In this document: positions 1 through 8,639 of the stretch, one piece after another | How positions within the stretch are numbered: position 1 is the stretch's first letter | How the letters are laid out: the number at the start of each line of letters is the position of its first letter | Assembly (NCBI GenBank): GCA_903960515.1 | Contig: CAJCBL010000207.1 | Coordinates: forward strand, 1-37,565 | Origin: an uncultured Verrucomicrobiota bacterium | Lineage (GTDB): Bacteria; Verrucomicrobiota; Verrucomicrobiia; Opitutales; Opitutaceae | Reading direction: 5' to 3' | DNA length: 37,565 bases | Position numbers and translations under genes: made by a program | Notes under the pieces: generated by a model | Database searches by the model: none | What the model saw: only the letters and a program-made list of their open reading frames with translations | What the model was told of the DNA's origin: nothing

Positions 1-227
1 GCAGCCGCGGCCCGGGCACTGGAATCCGGGGGGAAGAAAAACCACGCAAGGAAGAAGACTCTTCTTTGAGCAATGAGGGAAGAAGATCGACCCAAGAAGA
101 GGTGACTTCCTGCCCGCCAGAAACAGGAGACTTCATGCCCGCCGCTTACATGCAGCCATCGGCACTATGGGAATAGGGCCGTCCATTTCGTCTTTGACAC
201 AGGAATCACGCGCCTAGTCAGTGAAAC

Positions 228-1946
228 TTGATTGCCCACTATTCAAACGCACCCGCATTGAAACCGTTTCTCCGTAGTCTCACGCGCCCGGGCCTCTGGT
301 TATTCATCCTCGTCGGGATGCTAGCCTTTATTCGTCTGCTCACGACGCATGTGAGGGTCTACTCACCCGAGTTCGGCCTGACCAAGTTCATCATTGTCGG
401 CCATGAATTCGATGACCGCGGTTTGGCTACCTTTCGGGTTACCCCGAAATTCATAGGCGAGAACGACCGCTGGGGCTTCGATGGGCAGCACTACGCCCAG
501 ATCGCGCTAGATCCATTGCTGCGCGATCCGCAACTGAAGACAGCGCTGGACAATCCGCCCCTCCGCTCACGCCGCATTCTGATGTCATGGCTCGCATGGC
601 TCGGCGGGCTGGGCCATCCTTCTTGGGTCCTCAATGCTTACGCATCCCTTAACCTCATCTTTTGGGTCGGCTTCGCCATCCTGCTGACCGTGCTTTTCCG
701 CCCTTTGGGCTGGGCTGGAGTTGCGGGGTTCTCCGCCCTGCTCATGACCTGTGGCATCATCGAGTCCATGGGTGGAGCTCTCACCGATTTTCCGGGCTTT
801 GTCCTGATGACCCTTGCTATGGTCGCTGGCGGCACCGGGGGTGCGGTGCTGCTGGCTCTGGCAGCGCTGACACGTGAGCCCAATATCATTGGGGTCATAG
901 CGCTGATGGACTACCGGCCGCCTTGGCTGCCCACGGCGAAGCGCAATCTGGTGCTTGGCCTTGTCGCCGGCGTCCCCCTGCTGGGATGGTGGGCATACGT
1001 AGTCTGGCGCTTCCCTCCCAATGGGGCTGTTGACGGTGGCAACATGAGCTGGCCGCTGCACGGCATACTGTGGAAACTCGCAGAGTTTCGCACTCACATC
1101 GCGAACGGGCGCATCCATCTGGACATGCTGTTTTCGGAAATCTACCGCAACGAGCGACTCCACGCCCTGCTCACTATCATCTCGGTACTGACCCAGTGCC
1201 TATATCTCGTTACCCACCGCGACTGGGACAACAGAATCTGGCGTGCAGGTGTGGTGTTTATTCCTTTCTTCCTGTGCATAGGCATCCCGGCTTGGGAAAG
1301 CCACTTCACAGTCACCCGTCACGCGCTTCCGATCACCCTCGCGTTCAATCTGATTTTGGCGATGCGCCCACGCCGCACTTGGCTGCTCTGGTTTATCCTG
1401 GGCAACTGCTTCGTGCCCTATGGGGTTAACTTGTTCGCGAATTACTATGGGCAGGCTGGCAGCCAGCCACCGGTCGAGCTCAAGGTCAGCCCCGCTCAGC
1501 CACAGAAGGTGCGATGCAGCGTTCGCTTTGCCGAAGGCTGGTCGGGCCAGGAATGGACCCCCACGCATTCTTGGCGCTGGGCCGTCGAGCAACAGACGAG
1601 CCTCACGCTCACCAACCCGACGGGAAGCGCAGTAGAAGGCAGTTTAGCCTTTGAGACGCGCTCCATCAGCGTGCAAAGACTAGACGTAAGAGTCCGCGGC
1701 GTGAATATCTGGAGCACTACTGCTGGAATCCGCACACAGACGGCCCATTCCACCCGTTTCCAGCTCCCGCCCGGGGATACTATTGTTACATTTGAAACCG
1801 ACCGCGCGCCCTTGCCGTTCAGCGGCCAAAACCGCGATACCCGCCACCTCTCCTTTACGGTGCAGGATCTCCGGCTCGAAATGACCCAGCCCTCGCCTGG
1901 TAATCCGGCGAGCACCGATCACGCGCCAGCCCAGCCTCTCCCATAG
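228..1946 (+). CDS. Polytopic membrane protein, GT-C glycosyltransferase-like
   Basis: This encodes about 572 residues. Hydrophobic segments start near residue 22 and continue through about residue 400, with a soluble, beta-rich C-terminal tail of roughly 150 residues. A conserved-looking acidic loop follows the first membrane segment: GFDGQHYAQIALDP at residues 83-96, then an ALDNP..RSRRIL stretch. This pattern is known in bacterial membrane proteins of the GT-C type linked to cell-surface glycopolymers; the acceptor and donor cannot be told from sequence. The chosen start is a TTG at 228, because no ATG in frame precedes the first membrane segment. A TTGACA lies at 194-199, so the leader may be very short. 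No neighbour shares its strand closely, so it appears to be transcribed alone. The fold class is fairly sure; the enzyme activity is an inference. Confidence 0.6.
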   Translation: MIAHYSNAPALKPFLRSLTRPGLWLFILVGMLAFIRLLTTHVRVYSPEFGLTKFIIVGHEFDDRGLATFRVTPKFIGENDRWGFDGQHYAQIALDPLLRDPQLKTALDNPPLRSRRILMSWLAWLGGLGHPSWVLNAYASLNLIFWVGFAILLTVLFRPLGWAGVAGFSALLMTCGIIESMGGALTDFPGFVLMTLAMVAGGTGGAVLLALAALTREPNIIGVIALMDYRPPWLPTAKRNLVLGLVAGVPLLGWWAYVVWRFPPNGAVDGGNMSWPLHGILWKLAEFRTHIANGRIHLDMLFSEIYRNERLHALLTIISVLTQCLYLVTHRDWDNRIWRAGVVFIPFFLCIGIPAWESHFTVTRHALPITLAFNLILAMRPRRTWLLWFILGNCFVPYGVNLFANYYGQAGSQPPVELKVSPAQPQKVRCSVRFAEGWSGQEWTPTHSWRWAVEQQTSLTLTNPTGSAVEGSLAFETRSISVQRLDVRVRGVNIWSTTAGIRTQTAHSTRFQLPPGDTIVTFETDRAPLPFSGQNRDTRHLSFTVQDLRLEMTQPSPGNPASTDHAPAQPLP

Positions 1947-2404
1947 GAGTCCAACCGAAACCGAGCCGTAAATCTGCGTCATCGAACCGGCGGCAGCACC
2001 GCACGGCCTCGCCCGACCATGGCAGCGGGCCTGACTGCAAGGTCCCAGCCGGTTCCATCCTCGCAATCATCCTCGCAGGGAACTCCACGACCAAATCCGA
2101 GACGGCCGCCGGCACAAGCCAAAGCAGTTCCCGATCGGCCACCCCGTGCGATTTGCAGCATCCGGTTGCCCACCCGATGAAACTCGTAGGCGCACGCCAC
2201 CATCCCCACTCCGAGTGCGCGACCACACTTGCAGCTCCATCCCTGCGTTGGCAAAGGCGGGGATGTGGATCGTAGCCACGGGAAATCCGCACACGCCACG
2301 AGACTTCCTACCGCCGCTTACACTCCCACGCGGCGCGCCCGGCGGACTCAATCCGGCTCGGGCACAAGGCGGCCCTCAAAAGTGGGGCCAGTTCGCCGCT
2401 CCCC
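1947..2404. other. Gap of about 460 bases with no convincing gene
   Basis: Open frames exist on both strands here, but they are rich in Arg, Pro, Gly and Cys, overlap one another and show no domain or signal-peptide pattern. They look like products of high GC content. I see no tRNA, strong terminator or recognised repeat. The stretch lies between the convergent ends of the membrane protein and the lysozyme-like gene. Confidence 0.5.
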
Positions 2405-2890
2405 CTACGGGCTGAGCACGATGCGCTCCATCGGTGAGCGATCCGGGATGCTGGCGGCGATCTTCGAACGTTCGAGATCGCGGGCTACGTTCAAGACACG
2501 CTGTGCGTACTGCCGGGTGCACAGCGGCACCCGGCCCGAAGTGACCGACCCGATGCCCGCATTCCACACCATCGCGATGTTGCGCGTGGTTACGGCAAAG
2601 CCCTGCCGGCGGAGTTGGGTGCAGATCCAATCGTAATGGGCGACTGCTACCTCGTCGGCCTGAGCCCGGATGAGCGCCTGATAGAACGGCTTGCGAGTGT
2701 GCATCCGCCATGTGGCACGGCGGAATTGATAAGCTCCCAGTTCACCGTGTGATCCCGGCTGCGAACTGTTGTGCGGGTTCTCGATCAGGTGAATGGCCTG
2801 AAGTGTTTCCCATCTTTCGGCGGCACTGAGGCTACCGCCAAAGCCAACCAGCAACACGGCCATCAGGAGTCGGATTCTTAGTCGGATCAT
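2405..2890 (-). CDS. Small secreted protein, lysozyme/transglycosylase-like
   Basis: The chosen ATG at 2890 gives 161 residues starting with a clear signal peptide: basic MIRLRIRLL, a hydrophobic stretch, and a likely cleavage after the Ala pair before ERW. The mature part holds an IHLIENP segment followed by PGSHGELGAYQFRRATW. An early glutamate followed by a G-x-x-G-x-Y-Q-F element resembles the catalytic Glu and core of lysozyme-fold transglycosylases, and the NIAMVWNAG segment further on fits the same fold. An action on peptidoglycan in the periplasm is therefore plausible. Length is short for a lytic transglycosylase, and I cannot name the family. An upstream ATG at 2923 would add 11 polar residues and weaken the signal peptide. 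It lies 90 bases downstream of the recombinase stop, so co-transcription is possible. Confidence 0.5.
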   Translation of the reverse strand: MIRLRIRLLMAVLLVGFGGSLSAAERWETLQAIHLIENPHNSSQPGSHGELGAYQFRRATWRMHTRKPFYQALIRAQADEVAVAHYDWICTQLRRQGFAVTTRNIAMVWNAGIGSVTSGRVPLCTRQYAQRVLNVARDLERSKIAASIPDRSPMERIVLSP

Positions 2891-3013
2891 AGGTGGTCTT
2901 TCTGTTCTGCGTTGCATGACCACTGGCTGGGGTGGTCACGGGCACTTCCCGCCTACTGCGGCGAGCGGGCGGACAACTAGCCACCGACCAAACTCGGACA
3001 AGCTGTAAGTTCC

Positions 3014-4033
3014 TCACCTACCCCGGGGATGGTAGCGAGAATGCAGGTCGGTGAGCCGCGTTGTCTCAACTGCGGTGTAGATTTGCGTGGTGCCAATATC
3101 GGCATGTCCCAGCATTTCTTGAATCGCTCGCAAATCCGCCCCACCGGCCAACAAGTGGGTGGCGAAAGAATGCCTAAGTAGATGGGGTTTAACACACTTC
3201 GGCAATCCCGCCTTGCGGGCATAGCCCTTGATCAAGGCCCAGATCGTCTTACGCGAAATCGCTTTCCCTCGCTCCGACAGGAAAAGAGCACTCCCAGTGC
3301 GCGGTTTGACCAGCCCCGGACGCCCCGCCGCCAAGTAGTCGGCCACCGCCAGAGCCGCGCTCCCGCCCACAGGCACCACGCGTTCCTTTGCCCCTTTTCC
3401 AAATACCCGCACAAACCCTTGCTGGAGGTCGATTTGTTGCAGGGCCAACCCGGCCAATTCGGAGACCCGCAGCCCGCTTGAGTAGAACAGCTCCAGCATC
3501 GCCCTGTCGCGCAGTCCGTGAGCAGTCCCGGAGACCGGTGCGGCGAGGAGGGTTTCCATGTCGGTTTCGCTCAGGGTCGCAGGCAGCCTCCGGCTGGTTT
3601 TCGGCCCCTGAACGAGCTCGGTAAAGTCCTGCTTGCAAACCGCTTCCTTCACTAGGTAGCGGGCCAGCATCCGCACGGCCGAGAGCTTCCGCCCCATGCT
3701 CGAGGTCGCCATTCCCTGCCGCGAGAGGCCATAGAGCCAGTCCGACACATGCGCGCCCACCACATCCGCCCAGTTTGTAATCTTCAGGGAAACCAGTACG
3801 TCGGCGAACTGCAACAGGTCGACCTGGTAGGCCGCAGTGGTGTTGCGAGACAGGCCGCGTTCCAACTGCAAATAGGCCAGAAAACCGTCCACAGGCTCGC
3901 GCAGACTCTCGGGCAAAGGCGGCTTCGGCGCGGGTTGGGAGCGCTTCGCCTCGCCGGTCTTGGCTACACGGTCCGGTCCTTGCCCCCGCGCGGGCGAGGC
4001 GGGCGGCGCAGGGTTCTTCTCTTCTCCGGGCAT
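3014..4033 (-). CDS. xerD: Tyrosine recombinase, XerC/XerD type
   Basis: This 339-residue protein has the full tyrosine-recombinase catalytic set: Arg189 in GLRVSEL, Lys213 in FGKGAKER, His284 and Arg287 in KPHLLRHSFATHLL, His310 in MLGHADIGTTQIY, and nucleophile Tyr319. Residues about 45-130 form the N-terminal SAM-like core-binding domain (FLAYLQLERGLSRNT). Xer proteins resolve chromosome dimers at dif sites near the septum. The length is about 40 residues over the usual 300 because of a Pro/Lys/Arg-rich N-terminal extension, which may be real or reflect a start further inside. The gene begins 23 bases after the infA stop, so the two are likely co-transcribed. XerD fits better than XerC by general resemblance (QEMLGHADIGTTQIYTAV), but the two cannot be separated firmly here. 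No integrated element is visible nearby, so this is more likely the housekeeping enzyme than a phage integrase. Confidence 0.88.
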   Translation of the reverse strand: MPGEEKNPAPPASPARGQGPDRVAKTGEAKRSQPAPKPPLPESLREPVDGFLAYLQLERGLSRNTTAAYQVDLLQFADVLVSLKITNWADVVGAHVSDWLYGLSRQGMATSSMGRKLSAVRMLARYLVKEAVCKQDFTELVQGPKTSRRLPATLSETDMETLLAAPVSGTAHGLRDRAMLELFYSSGLRVSELAGLALQQIDLQQGFVRVFGKGAKERVVPVGGSAALAVADYLAAGRPGLVKPRTGSALFLSERGKAISRKTIWALIKGYARKAGLPKCVKPHLLRHSFATHLLAGGADLRAIQEMLGHADIGTTQIYTAVETTRLTDLHSRYHPRGR

Positions 4034-4056
4034 TGCGACACCGCCCGGTGCGGCTA

Positions 4057-4317
4057 TCAGCGGCGACGGCGCATCGGAGGCATGCCGGCCGGAGCCTGCG
4101 TGCGCACGCGGTAGGTGATCCGAGCCTTCTCCAAGTCGTAGGGGCTCATCTCCATGCGGACCATGTCACCGGCCATGATCTTGATGAAATGCTTGCGCAG
4201 CTTCCCGGAAATGTGGGCCAGAACAGTGTGGCCGTTGGTAAGCTCCACCCGGAACATGGTGCCCGGGAGGACAGCGACGATCTTGCCTTCAACCTCAATG
4301 GATTTGCCGTCAGACAT
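4057..4317 (-). CDS. infA: Translation initiation factor IF-1
   Basis: The ATG at 4317 gives 86 residues. The sequence matches IF-1 along its whole OB fold: [68 protein letters not shown]-1 binds the ribosomal A site and helps IF-2 and IF-3 in start-codon selection. A short Pro/Met/Arg-rich tail (PPMRRRR) extends the usual 72 residues. Longer upstream reading frames exist but hold nothing conserved, and they cross a good promoter, so the internal start is preferred. The recombinase gene follows by 23 bases. Confidence 0.95.
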   Translation of the reverse strand: MSDGKSIEVEGKIVAVLPGTMFRVELTNGHTVLAHISGKLRKHFIKIMAGDMVRMEMSPYDLEKARITYRVRTQAPAGMPPMRRRR

Positions 4318-4391
4318 AGGTAGAGAACTCGGAGCGAAGAAGTGGGAGGGATTGCATGAGCGTCGAAGACAGGAACTTGCGGGAAAGCCAT

Positions 4392-4421
4392 TGAATGCCG
4401 CCGCGCAGCGGGGTAAGTCAA
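4392..4421 (-). promoter_or_regulatory. Probable sigma-70 promoter of infA
   Basis: On the minus strand a TTGACT (4416-4421) is followed after 18 bases by CATTCA (4392-4397). This would start transcription about 70 bases ahead of the infA ATG. The site overlaps the reading frame upstream of the tadA start at 4446, which supports that internal tadA start. It is a consensus match read by eye and untested. Confidence 0.4.
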
Positions 4422-4445
4422 GGCTCCAATCGCCCTCCACCACCG

Positions 4446-5009
4446 ATGCATCCCTCCGCCGACCTCTTGGAGTGCCCCTTTCCCAAGCTGCACCTGTCAC
4501 AACTCCTTCGCGACGACCGGTTCTTCATGAGCCTTGCCTTCAACCAGGCCATCGACGCTTGGCGCCAGGACGAGGTGCCCATCGGAGCCGTGATCGAATA
4601 CGGCGGCGATGTCATCGCTGCGGCCCACAATCAGGTGGAACACGCCGAGGACCCCACAGCCCACGCCGAAATGCTCGCCATCACCCAGGCTGCGCGCGCC
4701 CTTCGCAACTGGCGACTCAACGACGCCACCCTCTACGTCACCAAAGAACCCTGCCCCATGTGCTCGGGCGCCACCATCATGTCGCGGGTCAAGCGCGTAG
4801 TCTTCGCCGTGGGCGATCCCAAGATGGGCTGCCTGGGAGGCGCCACCGACCTCGCAGCCCTGCCGCGGGTAAACCACCGGCCGCTGCGCGAATCCGGAGT
4901 ACTGGAAACCGAATGCCGCGAACTCATCCAGGCCTACTTCCGCCTCAAGCGCACCGCCGTCCCCGAAGCGGATTCAACCGGCGTTAATTCCGCCCCCACC
5001 CCGGAATAA
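4446..5009 (+). CDS. tadA: tRNA-specific adenosine deaminase (TadA family)
   Basis: The 187-residue product is a zinc-dependent cytidine/deoxycytidylate deaminase-fold enzyme. HAEMLAI carries the zinc-binding His and the proton-shuttling Glu, and PCPMCSGA carries the two zinc-binding Cys. These with the N-terminal [17 protein letters not shown] and the [15 protein letters not shown] segment fit TadA, which converts A34 to inosine in the anticodon of tRNA-Arg(ACG). A free nucleoside or guanine deaminase is a less likely alternative. The ATG at 4446 is chosen because the frame upstream to 4395 overlaps the infA promoter and has no conserved residues. It is divergent from infA and followed about 100 bases later by the dismutase gene. 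Confidence 0.87.
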   Translation: MHPSADLLECPFPKLHLSQLLRDDRFFMSLAFNQAIDAWRQDEVPIGAVIEYGGDVIAAAHNQVEHAEDPTAHAEMLAITQAARALRNWRLNDATLYVTKEPCPMCSGATIMSRVKRVVFAVGDPKMGCLGGATDLAALPRVNHRPLRESGVLETECRELIQAYFRLKRTAVPEADSTGVNSAPTPE

Positions 5010-5106
5010 GCCCCGGTTTCGATTTCCCACCGTGGTTTGACGTCGCCGCCCTCTCGCGACACTCTCCGCCCCCGCAACCCGCGAAACACTGAACCGGAAA
5101 ACAACC

Positions 5107-5739
5107 ATGCCCTTCGAACTCCCGAAACTTCCCTACGCCTTCAACGCTCTCGAGCCGCACATCGACGCGCGCACGATGGAAATCCACTGGGGCAAGCATC
5201 ACCAGGCGTACATCACCAACGTCAACAACGCCCTCAAGGATCAGCCGGTCCTCGCCGCCCTGGACGTGCTCACCCTCATTGCCGACCTCTCGCAGGTCCC
5301 CGAGTCCATCCGTGGCGCGGTGCGCAACAACGCCGGAGGCCACGCCAACCACTCCTTCTTCTGGAACATCCTCGCTCCCGCCGCTGGCGGCGCGCCCAAG
5401 GGCCAGCTCGCCGCGGCGATCACGGCCACCTTCGGCAGCTTCGACAAACTGAAGGAGGAGTTCGCCAAGGCCGCCACCACCCGCTTCGGCTCCGGCTGGG
5501 CTTGGCTGGTGGTCACTGCCGACAAGAAGCTCTCCATCGGGTCCACCGCCAACCAGGACAGCCCGCTCATGGGCAAGGCCGTCGCCGGCATCGAGGGCAA
5601 ACCCGTCCTCGCCCTCGACGTCTGGGAGCACGCCTACTACCTCAACTACCAGAATCGCCGCCCCGACTACGTCGCTGCTTTCTGGAACGTTGTGAACTGG
5701 GACGCCGCCGAGGCCAACTACCTCGCCGCGCTGAAGTAA
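5107..5739 (+). CDS. sodA: Superoxide dismutase, Fe/Mn family (Mn-like)
   Basis: The 210-residue protein has normal family length. The four metal ligands are visible: His27 (EIHWGKHH), His82 ([10 protein letters not shown]), Asp171 and His175 ([13 protein letters not shown]). It converts superoxide to hydrogen peroxide and oxygen. Gly77-Gly78 together with Gln150 in [11 protein letters not shown] resembles the manganese form more than the iron form, whose outer-sphere Gln sits elsewhere, but cambialistic enzymes also exist. There is no signal peptide, so it is cytoplasmic. A TTGACG at 5037-5042 could be part of its own promoter, with a weak -10. Long antisense frames across this gene are GC artefacts. 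Confidence 0.93.
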   Translation: MPFELPKLPYAFNALEPHIDARTMEIHWGKHHQAYITNVNNALKDQPVLAALDVLTLIADLSQVPESIRGAVRNNAGGHANHSFFWNILAPAAGGAPKGQLAAAITATFGSFDKLKEEFAKAATTRFGSGWAWLVVTADKKLSIGSTANQDSPLMGKAVAGIEGKPVLALDVWEHAYYLNYQNRRPDYVAAFWNVVNWDAAEANYLAALK

Positions 5740-5830
5740 GCGACGGGCGGGTACTGCCGGAGCCCCTCCTCCGCTGCCAAACGCTTGCCTGGAGGGCCGG
5801 GGCTCAACCGGCCTACCGCCCATCACGGAC

Positions 5831-5913
5831 GGCCACCTACTAAGTGGCCCTCCGCAGAGGGCCGATTTCAACCCGCACTCCGAGCTTCACGGAGCGCCAC
5901 TTACCAAAGTGGC
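5831..5913. repeat. Two related small hairpins downstream of sod
   Basis: The first palindrome is GGCCAC / GTGGCC (5831-5836 and 5844-5849) around a CTACTAA loop. It is followed directly by a second stem with arms GGCCCTC and GAGGGCC around a CGCA loop. The third, at 5896-5913, has arms GCCACTT and AAGTGGC and shares the core of the first. They fill the gap between the convergent sod and porin genes. They may end transcription or be copies of a small repeat family; there is no T-run typical of a terminator. Confidence 0.4.
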
Positions 5914-6027
5914 CTTCCCATGCCAGCCGATTGCCAAGCGGCTTTTCCGTTCCTCCGGGCACTGCTCATTGCGGATCGAGGTGCTCATACCACCTCGCGT
6001 TCAAGATGCGACGAATGACGAGTCCGT

Positions 6028-6053
6028 GTAGCAGGAGCGTGCTTGCATGCGCT
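6028..6053 (+). repeat. REP-like half element
   Basis: A single arm, reading GTAGCAGGAGCGTGCTTGCA and then TGCGC, matches the core of the REP-like family seen in full at 22819-22877 and 30604-30662, with a two-base insertion and one change. Its partner arm is absent or decayed. It sits just past the porin stop, the same position other copies take relative to genes. Confidence 0.5.
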
Positions 6054-6107
6054 AGCGCTTCATCTCGAGAGCGATCTGGAATCGGAATCCGCCTCCATGG
6101 TCAGGGC

Positions 6108-7544
6108 TCAGCGGAACAGTTGATACCGGATGCTCAACTGCAGTCGCTGGTCATCGCCAGTACTCCCGCTGCGCACCGTGCGAATGCCATAGAGGTACTC
6201 TAGGCCGATGGACAGGTCGGCGACCGGCGACCAGATCCAGTTGGCCTGAAAATAGTGGGCGTTCTCGTACGCAAATCCGCCCAACTCGGCCGGGCTCTCC
6301 ATCTCCGTGTAGCCGTAGGTGGCGATCGAACGCCACTGCGGCCCCCATTGATGCCGGTAGCTCAACATCCCGGTCCAGGCCGTAATGGTTTTGAGTCGAC
6401 CCGTGGCATCGACTATTCCCGCGCTGCCGCTTGGCAAATCCTGAATGAAGCGGCCGATACCATCGCCGTAGATGAAGTCCGCCATCAGGATATCCTGTCC
6501 CGTGGTCTTGAGCGCCCCGGAGAGATTTCCGCCCCACCCCACCTCCGTCTGGCCACCTCCGGAGGTAGTTTCGCAGGACAGGGCGCGAACAATGCCTCCC
6601 AGTTGCAGATGCCCCAACGGGCCTTCCCAGCGCCAGTGAGTCGCGATGTCCGGCATCACATTGCGAACAGTCGCTGCGGGCGGCAGGTGGCTCAGGTCGC
6701 CCTGCGGTTGCTCCATAGATACCGCCAACCGTTGGGCAGCGGAGACCAGGGGCAGCGTGAAGCGCACCTGGGCTGATCGGTTCGCGCCGGCCGTCGCCGG
6801 CCCCTCGAAATCGAGGGTATCGGGAACCACATCCGGATCGTAAAACACCGTCGAGGTCTGCCCGGCGGTGAAGTTCCGGAACTGCCCGTACAAGTGGCGC
6901 AGGCGGAAATCCATTGAGGGCTGAGCACTGTTGGCGAAGAAATCGCTCTCCGCATAGATCTTGAGCGAATCGCTGGCCGTAACCGCCGACTTCAACTCCA
7001 AGCTTAGGCGACTCTGCTTGGCTATGATCGTGAACTGCTCCCCCTTGCCGTAGGTGGCTTCGCCTTCGACCGGGATGCCCGAAGTCGCGAACCAGTTGGG
7101 GGTAGTGAGCTTCGTGGTATCCGCGATCATGTCCACCTTGGCATAGCCGCCGAACTTGATCCCGGTACGGGTGCCGGGAAGCTGCATGAAGCCCTTGTAG
7201 CTCGAATCCACCGGGGCGGGCTCCAGGCGCTTCGCAGCCTGTAGCCCCGTTGGTGTCGAGTCGCGCTGCGCCACCAGCGCCGGGCCCACAGCGGCGCTGT
7301 CACACGTTATCGGCGATTGAGTGCAGGGCGTCGAAGTTTGCTGCTCCAATGCGGCGATCCTGGTTTTGAGGTCCTGAATCGCCTGTTCCATCACGTGGAC
7401 GGACGCCTTCAGTTCGGCCAGTTCCCCCGCAGCCTCGGCGCGTGCTTGATCAGGCAGGATGCCCACCAGCACCGCGGTCAGGGCGATGGCTGCTACGCGC
7501 AAACGCCCAGCCGGTTTCCAGAGCCGGAAGAGCCAAGGGTTCAT
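6108..7544 (-). CDS. Outer-membrane porin, DcaP-like
   Basis: The chosen ATG at 7544 gives 478 residues. A signal peptide (basic start, hydrophobic stretch ending in QARAEA) is followed by a short coiled coil of about 30 residues (AELKASVHVMEQAIQDLKTRIAALEQQ). The remainder is alternating, aromatic-rich beta sequence ending in a strand QLSIRYQLF plus Arg. KFGGYAKVDMIADTT and FRLRHLYGQFRNFTAGQTSTVFYDPDVVPDTLDFEGP resemble DcaP-type porins, which are trimeric channels with an N-terminal coiled coil that let small acids through the outer membrane. The substrate is unknown. It follows a periplasmic binding protein and a receiver-like protein on the same strand, so it may belong to a small uptake or sensing unit. 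The frame upstream of 7544 has no conserved features. Confidence 0.72.
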   Translation of the reverse strand: MNPWLFRLWKPAGRLRVAAIALTAVLVGILPDQARAEAAGELAELKASVHVMEQAIQDLKTRIAALEQQTSTPCTQSPITCDSAAVGPALVAQRDSTPTGLQAAKRLEPAPVDSSYKGFMQLPGTRTGIKFGGYAKVDMIADTTKLTTPNWFATSGIPVEGEATYGKGEQFTIIAKQSRLSLELKSAVTASDSLKIYAESDFFANSAQPSMDFRLRHLYGQFRNFTAGQTSTVFYDPDVVPDTLDFEGPATAGANRSAQVRFTLPLVSAAQRLAVSMEQPQGDLSHLPPAATVRNVMPDIATHWRWEGPLGHLQLGGIVRALSCETTSGGGQTEVGWGGNLSGALKTTGQDILMADFIYGDGIGRFIQDLPSGSAGIVDATGRLKTITAWTGMLSYRHQWGPQWRSIATYGYTEMESPAELGGFAYENAHYFQANWIWSPVADLSIGLEYLYGIRTVRSGSTGDDQRLQLSIRYQLFR

Positions 7545-7782
7545 GCCGGCCCATGCAGCGAGGACCAATTGGCGTCCACGGCGAATAAGCGCACAGGGGC
7601 TGTACGCTGGAGCCTCCGCGGCTCCGCTCCGCCCCGACACCGCCAGCACCCCGGCGGTCGTTTTCCTGCACAGTGATAATTGAACCTTAATGACAGCGAT
7701 ACTCGAATAGTTGGACTCATCCCCTCGCACCTCCGGGCCACCGCAGCAACCAGCCGGCGACGACATCAAGCACCACAGACCG

Positions 7783-8619
7783 CTACTTGTCGTACTTCCC
7801 GTTCTGGAAATCCCGCAGCATCTCGTCATAGCGCCCGTTATCCTTCAATTTCTTCATCCCTCGCTCAAAGGCCTGGGCGAGTTGCTCGCCCCTCTCGGAG
7901 TTTTTGGGAAACACCACGAAGAGCTGTTTCGCCTTCCATGGAAGCGGATGCGTGGCGATTGCGGAAACCTGGTCCAGCGAAAAACCCTCGTGCAGGATCT
8001 TGGATGCGACCGTTTCGACTGCCGGGAAGATATCGATGCGCCCAGCCAAGAGCTTCTTGAAGTTCAGCACCTCGGTCGTCGCATAATCCAAAGTAAGCCC
8101 CAGCCCCTCCTGGTTGAGCGCCTCCATCTCATCTGCGGTCGCATAGCCCTGCATCAACCCGATCCGATACCCCTTGAGGTCCTCAACCTTCGCCCAGTCG
8201 AACGGCCGATCCTTCCGGTAGTAGAACCGCACAGTCAACGTGCCCAGCGGTGTCTCGGAAAACCGAACCATCTGTTCCCGGTTGGCGGTCTTCGAAAATG
8301 CCAGCGTTCCGTCCCGCTCCCCGTTGCCCACCAGCGTGATCGCGCGCTTCCAGGGGACAAAATCGTAGACCACCGTGAACCCTTCCAGGGCGAAGGCTTC
8401 CTCCACGAGATGCGACCACACCCCATGATGGGGCAGCGCCTCGGAGCAATACGGCGGATACTCTCCGTTCGCGAACCGGACAACTCCGGCACTGCGCGCG
8501 TCCGCGATGCAGCAGCACACCAAGATGACCGCCGCCAACCGGCCAACCCGACACGTCCAGCCGGAGGCCCCGAAACGAGGCGGATCGATGGCTCTGTTGG
8601 TTACTGTCTTCATGTGCAT
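7783..8619 (-). CDS. Periplasmic solute-binding protein (SBP family 3)
   Basis: The 278-residue product starts with a long basic region, then a hydrophobic stretch AAVILVCCCIADARSAG that reads as a signal peptide or, given its Cys residues, possibly a lipoprotein-like anchor. The mature protein shows the two-lobe type 3 pattern: VVRFANGEYPPYCSE, WSHLVEEAFALEGFTVVYDFVPWKRAI, DLKGYRIGLMQGYATADE and LDQVSAIATH. The family binds amino acids or other small polar ligands for ABC transport, or forms the sensor part of histidine kinases. No permease or ATPase gene is nearby, so a role outside ABC transport is likely. It starts 20 bases after the receiver-like gene and ends 238 bases before the porin start. 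Confidence 0.75.
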   Translation of the reverse strand: MHMKTVTNRAIDPPRFGASGWTCRVGRLAAVILVCCCIADARSAGVVRFANGEYPPYCSEALPHHGVWSHLVEEAFALEGFTVVYDFVPWKRAITLVGNGERDGTLAFSKTANREQMVRFSETPLGTLTVRFYYRKDRPFDWAKVEDLKGYRIGLMQGYATADEMEALNQEGLGLTLDYATTEVLNFKKLLAGRIDIFPAVETVASKILHEGFSLDQVSAIATHPLPWKAKQLFVVFPKNSERGEQLAQAFERGMKKLKDNGRYDEMLRDFQNGKYDK

Positions 8620-8639
8620 AGAGTCGGCGCCGGTGCGGG

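Noticed and set aside
3014-4033. Phage or island integrase
   Set aside because: The gene sits with infA in a housekeeping setting, has no attachment site or mobile genes nearby, and looks like a XerC/D enzyme.
4984-5871. Long minus-strand open frame opposite the dismutase gene
   Set aside because: It is fully antisense to a well-conserved enzyme, is Gly/Val/Glu-rich from third-position GC bias, and shows no motif.
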